Positions 22,620 to 35,337 of a stretch of DNA of 64,000 bases are shown here, piece by piece (position 1 is the first letter of the stretch; every line of letters starts with the position of its first letter). This stretch comes from Flaccisagitta enflata (Eukaryota; Chaetognatha; Sagittoidea; Aphragmophora). Location: assembly GCA_965153355.1 (NCBI GenBank), contig OZ231127.1, positions 48,608,001 to 48,672,000 on the forward strand. Reading direction: 5' to 3'. A model generated the notes under the pieces. That model did not search any database and was not told the origin of the DNA. It saw only the letters and a list, made by a program, of their open reading frames with translations. A program made the translations under genes and the position numbers.

Positions 22620-23610
22620 TATGTATGTGATGATCCGACCCACCCAACCAGCCCAACCAGCCTACTAGCCTAAAAGTGAAAAACGTGCATAACTTTGGCA
22701 GTTTTCTACCAATTTGGTTAAAATTTGGTATGTAGTCCCTAAATGGAAGAACTCAACATATGTATTTGAATTGTAAAGATTTTAGCATGCTCACCGGCCA
22801 AACCGGCCTACCACCCAACCAGCCAAAATGTGAAAAACTTGCACAACTTTGGCATTTTTCAACCGATTTGGTTAAAACTTGGTATGTAGTCTCTAAATGG
22901 AAGAACTCAACATATGTATTTGATTTGTAAAGATTTTAGCATGCTAACCGGCCAAACCGGCCAACCACCCAACTAGCCTACTAGCCTAAAAGTGAAAAAC
23001 GCGCATAACTTTGGCATTTTACAACCAATTTGGTTAAAACTTGGTATCTAGTCTCTCAATGGAAGAACTCAACATATGTATTTGATTTGTATAGATCTTA
23101 GCGTGCTAACCGGCCAAACCAGCCTACCACCCAACCAGCCTACCAGCCTAGAATAAAAAAATGTGGATAAGTTTAACATTTTTCAACCAGTTTGGTTGAA
23201 ACTTGGTATGTAGTCTCAAAATGTAAGGACTCAACATATGAATTTGATTTATAAAGATTTTAGCATGCTAACCGGCTAAACCAGCCTACCACCCAACCAG
23301 CCTACTGGCCTAAAAGTGAAACACATGCATAACTTTGGTATTTTTCAACCAATTTGGTTGAAACTTGGTATGTAGTCTCTTTATGGAAGGACTCAACACA
23401 TGAATTTGATTCATAAAGATTTTAGCATGCTGACCAGCCAAACTGGCCTACCACCCAACCAGCCTAAAAAGTGAAAAACATGCATAACTTTGGCATTTTT
23501 CAACCAATTTGATTTAAACATGGTATGTAATCTCTAAATGGAAGGACTCAACATATGTATTTGATTTGTAAAGATTTTAGCATGCTAACTGGCCAAACCG
23601 GCCAAACCGC
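22620..23610 (+). repeat. ~155-bp tandem repeat array, about six units
   Basis: Each unit carries GCATAACTTTGGCA, CAACCAATTTGGTTAAAA, CTTGGTATGTAGTCTC, AACATATGTATTTGA and AGATTTTAGCATGCT, followed by a CCAACCAGCCTA-rich spacer. Units differ by several substitutions. No stable ORF spans the array. Confidence 0.85.
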
Positions 23611-23611
23611 T

Positions 23612-23762
23612 GTTTGACAACGCCATTTGACAACACCGTTTGACAACACCGTTTGACAACGCCATTTGACAACGCCGTTTGACAACGCTGTTTGACAACG
23701 CCGTTTGACCATGCCATTTGACAACGCCATTTGACAACGCCATTTGACAACGCCGTTTGACC
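23612..23762 (+). repeat. 13-bp minisatellite
   Basis: About 11 units of TTTGACAACGCCG with variants (CACCG, GCCAT). It follows the 155-bp array. Confidence 0.85.
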
Positions 23763-23891
23763 CCAGTCGCGGACCCATACTCTTTTAAGATTTTTCCCTA
23801 AAAGTTTCCGACACTGATGTCACAGGCCTGGTGATTCTAGATCAGCAAGCAGCGCGGCTCCTCAAAAGCGGTCACTGATATGGGCAGGTCG

Positions 23892-23945
23892 AAGAAGAAG
23901 AAGAAGAAGAAGAAGAAGAAGAAGAAGAAGAAGAAGGAGGAGGAA
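23892..23945 (+). repeat. (GAA)n microsatellite
   Basis: About 50 bp of AAG/GAA repeats followed by an A/G-rich tail. Confidence 0.9.
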
Positions 23946-24254
23946 AAAAAAGGAGGAATAGATAACGGAAATAAAAAGACGTATGAAGTCAGCATTGATA
24001 TTATTTGCATATTGCAGTTTTACGATGATTGGTTCTTTGTAATTTCGTTGATTGGGAATACTGTCAATTAGAGTTGAAACTGTCACTCAAACTAATTTTT
24101 TTCTATTGTGAATGAAAAATGAACACCTAATGCGCATGTAAAAGATATACATGTTGTCATGTTGTTCATAAAGCCTTCCGCAGGTAGGATTTATATCGAT
24201 GAATGAGTCAGTGAAAAAACGTAGTTCTACTGTAATAGCACGGTGTGGTCGGAC

Positions 24255-25123
24255 CAGTGTCTCCAAGTTAGCTACTTCGTAGCTAGATCTGGATAGTAAT
24301 CGAGGTACCTTAGATAGTAAAAAAATGATCTGGATACCAGCTACTAATTTAGCTACTAAATAAAATTTTTCTGGATAGTCCTAGCTACTAACTAGCCATG
24401 TTGGCAACATTTGGTATTCTCCGTATTTCACAGTCATTTTTATAAAAGGGCATCCCGACTTCCTTTGAATCGCCCCATCCCATCCCCTGATATGGGACTG
24501 CATTCTTGTTTTGTATCACATATCCTCTGTACAAAAGATCTTTTGTTTTTCTTAGCTTTCCCATCTCACAGAACCTCAAGTCTTTGACTGTGTTTGATGT
24601 CTCGACTGTTTCGACATGCAAGAAAAAAGAAAACAAGGCCAGTTACACAGCTACCCAACTCGCGTGCAGGTGGAAAGGAGCTGTATTTGAGGTCACTTGA
24701 TCACTTGGGCAGGAGCAGTGGGGCCAAATACGGCAAAAACCCAAAAAAGTAAAGTGTGACAGATGGACCGACGGACCAATGGATGGACCGACAAAGCAGG
24801 GTGTAGAGTCACGTAGCACGCGACTAAAAAATCTCTTACCAGAAAAAAAGAGGGAAAAAAAAAGGGGGAAAAAGAATCAACTCGGCTGCGACCCTACCCT
24901 ATCCTACCCTACGTTTTTGTGTTTATTTGATCAAATTTGCCAACATTGTGACATACTATGTCAATTTGTCTCCTCCTTGTCTCTAGATATATTTGTATAC
25001 GCTGTAGTACAAATGTTATGTCTGGATAGTAATCTAGATACTAAGGGGAAAAATTCAGCTACTACCTAGATAGTAATAGCGCTCAGGTCGGATAGTAGCT
25101 CCAAAGATCACTTGGGGACACTG
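24255..25123. mobile_element. hAT-like element, perfect 8-bp TSD, AGR nested inside
   Basis: The left end CAGTGTCTCCAAGT and right end ACTTGGGGACACTG are terminal inverted repeats, flanked by exact GGTCGGAC duplications (24247-24254; 25124-25131). Subterminal TAGCTAC/GATAGTA-rich repeats are typical of hAT ends. An AGR copy (24635-24830) interrupts the interior. No transposase ORF was recognised. Confidence 0.85.
24635..24830 (+). mobile_element. AGR copy 8, inside the hAT-like element
   Basis: It starts AAGGCCAGTTACACAGC and has a GGACCGACGGACC core. It ends GTAGAGTCACGTAGCACGCGACTAAAAA. Confidence 0.75.
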
Positions 25124-25131
25124 GGTCGGAC

Positions 25132-25588
25132 CCAAGGTTACTTTCCCGGTCATGGACATGTATTAGTGTGCCGATCTGGGACTGGTACAGAAGCGACCAA
25201 GTGCATGTGACGATGTCAATCACGCGAGGTTTATTTCGACTGTGGAATAAGTGAAAAAATCATTTCTCTCAGAGATTTTTTGAAGTCGTCTGATATATCT
25301 ACAATATATCGCTATCGCGGTTGTGAGCGGCTCTGAGTCCGGAGTCTTTCTCGACCAAGTGAGGTCCTGGGTCTGTTAAGGTTAGTAATAGGGTTGGAGC
25401 TAGGGAAAGAGTTAGGGCTAGGTGTATGTTTGGTTTTGGAGAATTTAGCTCGAGTGTGCTTTGATCAAAGATTTGCCCTTTTCGATAAAATTCCTTGCAT
25501 TGTAGCACCAAGTTTTATTTTCTTGGTTTGGACATCCATTTGCAATGTCCAGTGACAATGATATAAACTAATGAGAAAAAACTTTAAC
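25132..25588. other. No gene seen
   Basis: Mixed sequence with a short GTTAGGGCTAGG-type stretch (25377-25425). No gene signal. Confidence 0.35.
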
Positions 25589-25756
25589 AAGGCCGGATAC
25601 ACGGCCACCAGTTGCGGATGGGTGGGCAGGGGCAAAATGCGCATTTTCCCACTTTTTGACTCAATCATTACGGACCAAAGGACGGACCGACTGACGGACC
25701 GACGGACGGACCGACGGACAAAGCCTCTTATAGAGTTGCGTGTCCGCAACTAGAAA
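25589..25756 (+). mobile_element. AGR copy 9
   Basis: It starts AAGGCCGGATACACGGCC and has a GACGGACCGACGGAC core. It ends GAGTTGCGTGTCCGCAACTAGAAA, an intact compensated palindrome (TTGCG/CGCAA). Confidence 0.75.
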
Positions 25757-26228
25757 TTATTTTCTCGAGAGCTGGGGGCAGTTGGGGCAAACATGAAAAA
25801 TCTTCTCTGTGGGGGAATTGTTTTGAGATCCGACAGGCTATCCAATGATAGGAGCATATGGCTATAAAAGTGCGATCCTGAAGGGGAAGGGTGCTTCACC
25901 TTATCGCTGATCCCCACCTTCAAGTCAAGTTGGCAGCGTTTAGGGAAAACTTTTGCCTCGGCAGAAAAGAATAATCATGATGCCTGCTAATGGCATTAGT
26001 CTTATAGCGATCCATTGTAGAAATAAGTTGCAAAGTGACACACTTGATTACATGTATGTACTTCATTTGTCCAAATTGGCCATGATATCAAACTAATAAC
26101 CAATTGTGTGTGAATTTTAAAAAGATATTTAATTCTATCGGAAAATAAAATTCTTTTTACACGTCCGACAAAGAGTCTCTTGTAATCCACATACCCCTTG
26201 AGGTTTATAACCTCATCTTTCCTCATTT

Positions 26229-26580
26229 TTGGACAGCGGCCCGAAGGGATCGATGACCTATGCTTTCAAACAGGGGTATATTCTCCTTCTTCTTCTCCTT
26301 CTTCGTCCCCCCCCCCCACCTCCAGGCCCATATATCAGCCTCGAGGCCCATATCCCAGCCTCATGGCCCAAATCCCAGTCTCGAGGCCCAAATCCCAACC
26401 TCAAGGCCCAAATCACATCTTAAGGCTAAAATCCCTTCTCCAGGACCCAAACCCTAGCCTCGAGAGATTTGGGCCTTAAGACTGGGATTTGGGCCTTGAG
26501 GCTGGGATATGGGCCTCGAGGCTGAGATATGGGCCTAGAGGTTGGGGAGGGGGACTGAGGAGGAGGAGGAGAAGGAGAAA
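26229..26580. repeat. GGCCCAAAT palindromic repeat
   Basis: The left arm starts GGACAGCGGCCCGAAGGG and runs through CCTTCTTCTCC, then repeated GGCCCAAATCCCAG units. The right arm is their inverted complement ending GGAGGAGGAGGAGAAGG. It is the same family as 1-680, 43870-45180 and 50776-51415. Confidence 0.75.
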
Positions 26581-26622
26581 GAGAAAAATTCTGTGAGCAC
26601 AAATGACCCCTTCCTTTGGGCT

Positions 26623-26627
<5 letters not shown>

Positions 26628-26702
<75 letters not shown>

Positions 26703-26712
26703 TTTTTTCTTT
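26628..26712. repeat. (TTTC)n microsatellite
   Basis: About 84 bp of TTTC units with a T/C-rich tail to 26800. Confidence 0.93.
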
Positions 26713-26815
26713 CTTTCTTTGTTTTTTTTTTAATTAGTTTCTTTCTTCCTTTTCTCCTTTCCTTTCTTTTTGACCCAATTTTTCTCTTCTCTCTTTTCCC
26801 CTTTCCTCTTCCAAG

Positions 26816-27530
26816 TTCCGATAAATTTATTCACCTTCCGAGAAACGGCGCTTCCCGCTTCTTCAAGATATGAAGGCCCGTCAACCAGTTTGGCAAACTG
26901 TGTGCTACTTTCTCTTCTTCTTGCAATCTGGTGTAACAAATATTTCTGTGTCACATCAGTTATTGTAATGAACCAGTTTGGAAAACCGTGTTCTACTTTT
27001 TCCTCTTTGTGCGGTCTGGTGCGACAAATATGTTTTTGTCACATCAGCTGATATAATCAACCAGTTTATTTATTCACCTTCCGAGAAACGGCGCTTCCCG
27101 CTTCATCAAAATATGAAGGCCCGTCAACCAGTTTGGCAAACTGTGTGCTACTTTCTCTTCTTCTTGCAATCTGGTGTAACAAATATTTCTGTGTCACATC
27201 AGTTATTGTAATGAACCAGTTTGGAAAACCGTGTTCTACTTTTTCCTCTTTGTGCGGTCTGGTGCGACAAATATGTTTTTGTCACATCAGCTGATATAAT
27301 CAACCAGTTTATTTATTCACCTTCCGAGAAACGGCGCTTCCCGCTTCATCAAAATATGAAGGCCCGTCAACCAGTTTGGCAAACCGTGTTCTACTTTCTC
27401 CTCTTCTTGCGGTCTGGTGAGACGAATATGTTTGTGTCTCATCAGTCCATTTAATCAACCAGTTAAGGAAACCGTGTTCTACTTTCTCCTCTTCTTGCGG
27501 TCTGGTATGACGAATATGTTTGTGTCGCGC
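26816..27530 (+). repeat. 243-bp tandem repeat, nearly three units
   Basis: Units starting at TTATTCACCTTCCGAGAAAC recur near 26826, 27069 and 27312. Each 243-bp unit contains two half-related ~115-bp parts beginning CCAGTTTGG. As 243 is a multiple of three, long frames stay open (81-residue repeat), but there is no domain and I do not call a gene. Confidence 0.85.
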
Positions 27531-27814
27531 CGTTGGTTTCGCCATCGGCAGACATCTTCTATTCTTCGTTTCTTGCTTCCCTTTTAACGCCTCTTCCGCG
27601 TCATTCCCTCATATCCACGCAGTAGATATCGATCCCTAAGGAATTCTCAATGTTTCGCATTCGCTTTTTCTTTTTTTCTTCTTTCTTTCTTTTCTTTCCT
27701 TCTTTAATTTCCTCTTTCTTTCTCTGTTTCTTCATTTCATGCGATCTTTCTTCTTCTATTTTTCTTCGTTTCTTTTTTTGTTTCTTATATTGTGTATTTA
27801 TCTGTTTCTTTGTT

Positions 27815-28730
<916 letters not shown>

Positions 28731-28920
28731 CAGTTAAACCCCGCTATAACGGATCCAAGAATAACGGAAATCCGCCTATAACGAGTTCTGAGACAAAGTC
28801 CCCACCATTTCTCTTTAATTTCTTTGTTAAAAAATTCCAGTAAAACCGGATCCAACTATAACGAGAAATCCAAGAATACCGCATGGACTGGCCAGTCCGC
28901 TAGCCTTCCGCCAATAACAG
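28731..28920 (+). mobile_element. pogo-like MITE fragment
   Basis: TA|CAGTTAAACCCCGCTATAACGG is a typical pogo/Tigger-like terminus, followed by repeated ATAACGG/ATAACGAG subterminal motifs. The other terminus is not visible. Confidence 0.5.
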
Positions 28921-28999
28921 ATAGCGGCTGCCAAAAGACAAAAGAAGCGCGAAATCATCAATGGGCAGGGGTGAGAGGTCATTAAGTGAATCAAAGGGG

Positions 29000-29000
<1 letters not shown>

Positions 29001-29047
<47 letters not shown>
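29001..29047. repeat. (GA)n microsatellite
   Basis: Pure GA run; a second one (29297-29352) follows about 250 bp downstream. Confidence 0.93.
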
Positions 29048-29049
<2 letters not shown>

Positions 29050-29292
29050 CGATTCGAAGATTTTATACCACGAGACTAAGAACAGTCTAAGGGCATCATG
29101 GCGGCAGGTATTGCATTCATTTCAAGGAATAGAGTAGGATTCTTCTTCTTCTTCTTCTTCTTGTTTCTTTTCTTGACTTCTGGATCTTCTTCGTATCACT
29201 TCCACGTTTTGTTATGATTGGGGTTGTTTTTGTTCAGACATACAAGACATACAATCGGGCATCCAGACGCTAGGGGGCAGCAAGTCTTGCAC

Positions 29293-29354
<62 letters not shown>

Positions 29355-29529
29355 AGACAGACAGACAAGGAGACACTCATCAAACAGTGATGTTTATTGA
29401 CGGCTTCGAATCTTCTTTCGCGTCGGCGTCGATCTTCCGTTACGATTCTTCCTGATCTCGCAATAACGTGTTTCGTAATAACGTGTAGACGCTGGGTTCT
29501 CTCAGCGGCTACAAGAGCAGGTTCTCCTT

Positions 29530-29552
29530 GGAATGTTGTTGTCGTCGTCGTC

Positions 29553-29601
<49 letters not shown>

Positions 29602-29605
29602 TTTT
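29530..29605. repeat. GTCGTC/GTCGTT trinucleotide-hexamer array
   Basis: Starts as GTC triplets and changes to the hexamer GTCGTT. No gene. Confidence 0.85.
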
Positions 29606-29848
29606 GATTGTTACGCCTATTCTTCCCCGTACAGCAGCTTACGCCGCTGCAGATTTTCCATCAACGTCACGAGGGCCGCCATCAGCATCAGCTTCAGACT
29701 TCCGCCGCCGCCAGCGCCAGCATCGTAACTGCCGCCGTCAGCGCCAGTTCAGGGTTTCGCCGCCGTTAGCGCCGGGTTCATGCTTCCGCCTCCGTAAGCG
29801 CCGGTGTTAGACTATCGCCAGCGTCAGCGCCGATGTAGAACTGCCGCC

Positions 29849-29850
29849 GG

Positions 29851-29925
<75 letters not shown>

Positions 29926-29960
29926 TGGTTGTTGTTTTTGTTGTTATTGTTTTTGTCGTT
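29849..29960. repeat. (TTG)n microsatellite
   Basis: About 75 bp pure TTG, then degenerate TTG/TTT. It lies close to the 3' side of the LINE but is separated from its tail by about 240 bp of unique sequence. Confidence 0.9.
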
Positions 29961-30198
29961 TCGTTTGTACTTTGGTAACTTCCTCCATCTTTGACGTGAC
30001 GTAGCGTAAACTCGAGTTGCATCCCCCGTATAGCCATGTTGGAAATGGGAAAGGCTCATTCTTAGTGGACGTAATATCCGAGTGTTGACTCGGACAACAC
30101 ATACTATCTAGATTATTCTCACCTCGGAAGAATCTCCAGTGGACGGCAGGTGAGTGTCTTCGCTAATGTTACTTTTGTTGCTAGAGCTGAGTCATCGC

Positions 30199-30429
<231 letters not shown>

Positions 30430-30482
30430 GATGTTTTTGTTGATACTCACGCATCTTTATGTTAATTCTCAGTTGCATTTTG

Positions 30483-33269
30483 CTAGGTATAAATCATATC
30501 AAGAGCAGAGGCATTTTCCGTAATGTGCTTCACTTTAGAGTACTCATCGATGACTTGACCAATCAGTGGTGAGCGATATTCCATACTCAAGAATCTTTTT
30601 CGGGCAAATTCTTTTATATGATCCTTGATTCGCGGGATCCCACTGCAGTCATGGAGATCGTCAATTGAGACATACGCTGGGGTTCTCAAGATCACCCGTA
30701 ATGCTTGATTTTGGATTAATTGCAATTTCTTCATGTGACATTCTGCTGCGTTGATGATGCAAAGGCTGCTGTATTCAAAAAGGGAGCGAATGGTAGACTT
30801 ATAAAGCTTTACGATGACATCAGGCTTGAGAGTATTGGACATGGCTGATACTGCTCGTAGCAAGTTGAGTCTTTTGTATGACTTTGACACTATTTTTCGT
30901 GTTTGAGGCTCCCATGTAAGTCTTGTGTCGAGCGTAACCCCCAAAAATTCTGCTTCTTCCGACAGCGAGATTCCTTCTCCAAAGAGGTTAATTGAAACAT
31001 TGTTTCTTATAACTTCGTCTTTGTGTCTTGGACACTTTGTGAAGAGTGTCAGTTTTGATTTGTGCGGGCTGAGGGTCACCTGCCATTTTCGACACCATTC
31101 TTCCAGCTTATCTACTTCTCTTTGCAATGTACTCTCAGCTTCACGTACTGTCGAGCATGTGGTCCACATACCTGCATCATCTGCATATTGCGATGCAGAT
31201 ACCCGCGTCAAATCAAGAACATCTGTCATATCATTCACGTAGATAAGGTAGAGGATTGGAGAGATGCATGAACCTTGGGGTGTGCCTGCTCTGAGTTCCA
31301 CCACCTCCGACCAACAGCCATCTATACAAACTTTCAGCGTGCGATTGTCGAGAAACGAGAAAAGAATGTTTTTCATTTGTCTTGATAGTCCAATCTTGTT
31401 AATTTTATGCTTTAGCCCAGACTTCCAGACCGCGTCAAAAGCCGCTTTGACGTCCAAGAACAAGGCAAGACTGCAATCTCGTCTTTTAAAGCCATTAAAC
31501 ACCCCTTGAGACAATCTAAGCAAGTGTTCTTGGCTTGATCTCCCTTTGGTGAAACCTGCTTGATTTGCATTCAAGAAATTTTTGGCCTCCAACTCTTTCA
31601 TCAAGTAGGCGTAGATAAATCGTTCATATATCTTTCCCAAGCATGAGAGCAGCGAGATAGGCCTATAATTGCTAGCAAGCTTTTTATCTCGCCCAGGCTT
31701 AGGGACCATTCTGACTTTAGCCTCTTTCCATGCATTTGGAAACACATTTCTGGATGCACATTGATTTATCAAATTGCAGAGTATTTGCTTTGTCGCACTG
31801 GAACACATTTTCAATACGTCATATGTAATTCCATCATCGCCTGGAGCCGAGTTTGTTTTTGTTTCGCTCAAAAGCTTGTCAAATTGCGGAATGTGGATGG
31901 TTCTTATTGAGTTCTCCTCTATCCTTGTTTGCTCCCTAGAAATCTCTTCATCAATTTCCTTTTTATAATCACGGTCAAAAAGAGGATTGTCAGGTGTTTG
32001 GTGGACAGTATTTAAGTATCTTGCAAACTCATCGCACTTCTCTTTATTGTTGCAAGTAAGCAAGCCATTCGGGCGCGTCAGTGGAGCCTCAGGTTCTTCT
32101 ATTGGTTTATTGTCATTTTTGTGCTTGTTAAAGAACCTCCACATTTTATATGTACTATCAGCGTTGCAGATATTTTCACATACTTTTTGCATTTCCCTTT
32201 CATCGAAATCTCGAATTTTCTGCTGCACTCGATGGTTGACACGGTTGTAGAGTTTTGTGAGTACCTTTTGGCTTATTTCAGAGGTGGCTCTTTTCCTGTT
32301 CTTAAGCAGCAGCTTTCTTAGTCGAATATCACAATGAATTTCCTCTGGGAGATTACGCTTATATTTTGGCGTAAATGTCCGTGTGCAGTCAAATTTCGCC
32401 TTCTGGAATATATCACTGATTCTTTCAATGTTTTGGTCAATATCATCCGAGGCAGCAAATTTCTGAAGTCTCTCATCAACTGTCTGAGCCCATGCAATCA
32501 GGTTTGTTTTTGTTTTTTGCACTGGGTTTGATCGAAATGAGAGTCGAGTCACTATCGGCAAATGATCAGATCCTATGTCATTTCCAATTTGGCAGGACTC
32601 AACCAATTGGCTCCCAGTGAAATCAGAGATGACCAAATCTAAGACATTTGCCAGGCCAGTCGAGTTACTTATGTACGTGGGTGATTGACAGTCATGATAG
32701 ATGAGATTTTCTTGATTGAGATTTTGTAAAAGTTTTCTCCCAAATTCATTTTCAGTCCGAGAGCCAAAAGCCGCATGGGGGCAGTTCATGTCTCCAACAA
32801 CAAATCCGCCAATCTCCTTGCCGTTTAAGCCTATATTCCTAAAGTCAGAGAAAATACCTTCTGGGAAGTAATGGCCAGGATGGTTATAGATGCAGATAAG
32901 CTTAAATGGGCGACTGTTTTGATCCGGTGGCAAAAGTATCACTGCTAAAGCTTCATAATGGTCACCAGTTGAAGTTAGATTTACTTGTTGGCACGACCAG
33001 CTTTTAGGTATGATTAAAGCGACTCCGCCAGCAGGGGCAATTGTATTAGTTGTCTTTTTGTCCATTCTAAGCATTGTATAACCCTCTATCTCTCTTACAT
33101 CCGTCTCTTCCTTAAGTTTGGTGTCTGAGATTGCCATTATACAATTTTTTGCCTGATTTCCTAAAAACCGCCTAATTTCTCCTTCCCTTGCACGGAACCC
33201 GTTTGCATTCACTGAAATTAGCTTTATTTTGTCAGAGAAGGCTCGTTGCTTGACTGAGACTGGGCTCAT
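30483..33269 (-). CDS. LINE ORF2: endonuclease-reverse transcriptase
   Basis: 928 residues. An APE-type endonuclease occupies about 15-245: NANG (21-24), GDMN (159-162) and SDHLPIV (234-240) are conserved. The position of the usual catalytic Glu reads Asp (ISDTKL, D49), a conservative change. The RT spans about 470-760: NYRPISLLS (534-542), FLDVKAAFDAVW (604-615), GTPQGSCISP (662-671) and the catalytic YADD (695-698); FLGVTLDTRLTW follows. No RNase H domain follows, as in Jockey. It should nick target DNA and prime reverse transcription there. The ATG at 33269 overlaps the ORF1 end in another frame, so translation may use reinitiation or coupling. No internal stop or frameshift is seen, so it may be recently active. 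Confidence 0.93.
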   Translation of the reverse strand: MSPVSVKQRAFSDKIKLISVNANGFRAREGEIRRFLGNQAKNCIMAISDTKLKEETDVREIEGYTMLRMDKKTTNTIAPAGGVALIIPKSWSCQQVNLTSTGDHYEALAVILLPPDQNSRPFKLICIYNHPGHYFPEGIFSDFRNIGLNGKEIGGFVVGDMNCPHAAFGSRTENEFGRKLLQNLNQENLIYHDCQSPTYISNSTGLANVLDLVISDFTGSQLVESCQIGNDIGSDHLPIVTRLSFRSNPVQKTKTNLIAWAQTVDERLQKFAASDDIDQNIERISDIFQKAKFDCTRTFTPKYKRNLPEEIHCDIRLRKLLLKNRKRATSEISQKVLTKLYNRVNHRVQQKIRDFDEREMQKVCENICNADSTYKMWRFFNKHKNDNKPIEEPEAPLTRPNGLLTCNNKEKCDEFARYLNTVHQTPDNPLFDRDYKKEIDEEISREQTRIEENSIRTIHIPQFDKLLSETKTNSAPGDDGITYDVLKMCSSATKQILCNLINQCASRNVFPNAWKEAKVRMVPKPGRDKKLASNYRPISLLSCLGKIYERFIYAYLMKELEAKNFLNANQAGFTKGRSSQEHLLRLSQGVFNGFKRRDCSLALFLDVKAAFDAVWKSGLKHKINKIGLSRQMKNILFSFLDNRTLKVCIDGCWSEVVELRAGTPQGSCISPILYLIYVNDMTDVLDLTRVSASQYADDAGMWTTCSTVREAESTLQREVDKLEEWCRKWQVTLSPHKSKLTLFTKCPRHKDEVIRNNVSINLFGEGISLSEEAEFLGVTLDTRLTWEPQTRKIVSKSYKRLNLLRAVSAMSNTLKPDVIVKLYKSTIRSLFEYSSLCIINAAECHMKKLQLIQNQALRVILRTPAYVSIDDLHDCSGIPRIKDHIKEFARKRFLSMEYRSPLIGQVIDEYSKVKHITENASALDMIYT

Positions 33270-33574
33270 CTTCGGTTATAGTTGGGGCCGCATTTGCTCG
33301 TCTCTCTGCCACTATTTTGTTCCACGAGGTTGGCGTGCGGCGGTTTTCAGCTGAGAAGACATCCATGCAAGTTTGCGCCAAGACAAGGCAATCACTTTCT
33401 TGAATGGGGGCTTCCGAGGAAACCATCTCCTTCAGAGCACCGGCAATCATTTGTATGCAGAGTGATAGGGCTTCAAGTAGTGAGTCTTTTTGTGCTTGAT
33501 TGTCGCGGCTAGGAAATGGAACTGAGGTTAGAGGTGGAAAGTTGTTCGTAAATGGCTGCTGGGGTTGATTTGGC

Positions 33575-33620
<46 letters not shown>

Positions 33621-33622
33621 GC

Positions 33623-33673
<51 letters not shown>

Positions 33674-35337
33674 CGTTGTTGCATTCGCTGTTCCTTTGCT
33701 GCCTTAACAGCTTCTTTGAACGAACTGCAGCCGCGATAATTGGCTACATGACAGCCGCCACAGTTGGCGCAAAGTGGGCTACCTTCTTTTGGGCAATCCC
33801 TCACTCGATGATCGCCGCTGCAACGAACGCATTTTTGCTTTTCTGCAGTGCACTCCCAGTGCTGGTGATGAAAATTTTGGCACCGGAAACACTGAACAAC
33901 CTCTGGGTCGCTTTCATACTCAACAATTCTCGTGAAGCGCTGACAGTATAAGACAAGACCGTCGCGCTTGAGTTGCTCCTTTTGTTCTTTGGAGGAAAAG
34001 GTCACCTTGACCGTAGTTGACTTTTCTTGGCTTCCTTTGAGGTTGAATCGCTCTACACCTTTTGGGAACAGACCATCAATGGCCAATTGCTGCGTCATAT
34101 CCACATTTGTGATTGACTTTGGAACGCCGAGTATCAGAACCGGCTGATCCATTGATTTCTCTTGAGGAAGCATTGGCGTGATTTTGCCATGCTCTGCGTG
34201 TTCCGGCCATTCTTGACGTAGTATACTGTAGTCGTGAGGAGTAGCGCCTGTGACACGTATGTCACCCGATGGCATGACTCGTATTTCGGTAATCTTAGCA
34301 TCAGGCTTCAGTGACCGCAGCGTTGAAGCCAATTCTTTTGGATTCTGCTTAACCTCAGTGGAGATTCGATTCTTTAGCGTTATTGGCATGACCTTGTATG
34401 TTGTGGCCCCATCGTTGCTTCCGACTTGGCTGCCATCACCACCACCACCGCCGCCGCCGCCACCACTACCACCGCCGCCACCGCCGCCACCGCCGTCACC
34501 ACCGCCGCCTCCGCCGTTGCTGCCGCCACCGCTACCACCACGGCCACCACCGCCATCGCTTCCACCACTTCCGCCGCCGCCGTCTCTACTGCCGCTGCCG
34601 TCGCTGTCACCTTTGCCACTACCGCCGCTACTGCCACCTCCCCTCCTACCACCGCCGGTGCTACCGCTACTGCTGCTGCAGCTCATCCCCTGGGCGCTTC
34701 CGCAGCTGCTTCCAAAACAGGTATGAGGCGTTCCGTCCTTACTTTTGTTGTTGCTGACGTTGATATTGTTTCTGTTATTGTGGTTGGCTTTGACGTTTTC
34801 CTTGGATTTTATGTTTTGTTTGGTTTTGTCGTTTTCTTTGTCTGTGTTGTTGTCTTTGGCTTTGTTGATATTCTCTTTGACCTTGGTTATTTCCTTGTCT
34901 TCCTCATCCTCAGTTTCGCCATTCTTCTTCTTGAGTGCTTGGACGATAAGTTCGATTAGATCAAAAAGCGCTAGATTTGCAAAATCAGCGGATTTCTTAC
35001 TTTTTTCTCCTTTTTGCCACTGAACGTTGATTTTCCCCGTATGGTATATGTCTAGATGAGCGTGAAATCCTGTGACGGTTGTCAGGTCAAATTTCGCATC
35101 CTTAACGTTCAAAACAGATTTTGGCGCACCCATATCTTCTAGGGCAGCACAGACAGTGTCGACTGCGCCAGGTTCTACAAACAGTCCGATTGGCGCCGAC
35201 TCGTTTTTATCTATGTTCCACAAGTAAACGTAGATGAAGCCTTTTCCTGTTTCCTTTACGTTGCGTACGAAGCGCTTAGCATTCTCATCTTTTACCGCAC
35301 TTTCGTTCAGCTCCGTTGGTTTGTTTCGAAGTGCCAT
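33232..35337 (-). CDS. LINE ORF1: Gag-like RNA-binding protein with CCHC knuckles
   Basis: 701 residues. Residues 1-140 are a conserved-looking unknown region; 140-205 is Lys/Asn-rich; 225-303 is a Gly-rich linker encoded by degenerate GGN codons. Residues ~395-480 resemble the PRE_C2HC domain that precedes zinc knuckles in Jockey ORF1 proteins. Three knuckles follow: CFRCQNFHHQHWEC (483-496), CVRCSGDHRVRDC (503-515) and CANCGGCHVANYRGC (523-537). A polyglutamine run of about 38 residues (about 553-591, CAA codons) precedes the C-terminal tail. The expected role is binding element RNA as a ribonucleoprotein with ORF2. The Gln and Gly tracts are unusually long and may vary between copies. Confidence 0.88.

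Noticed and set aside
34250-34959. Plus-strand frames rich in Pro, His or Ala
   Set aside because: Antisense shadows of the Gly-rich linker of LINE ORF1 on the minus strand.
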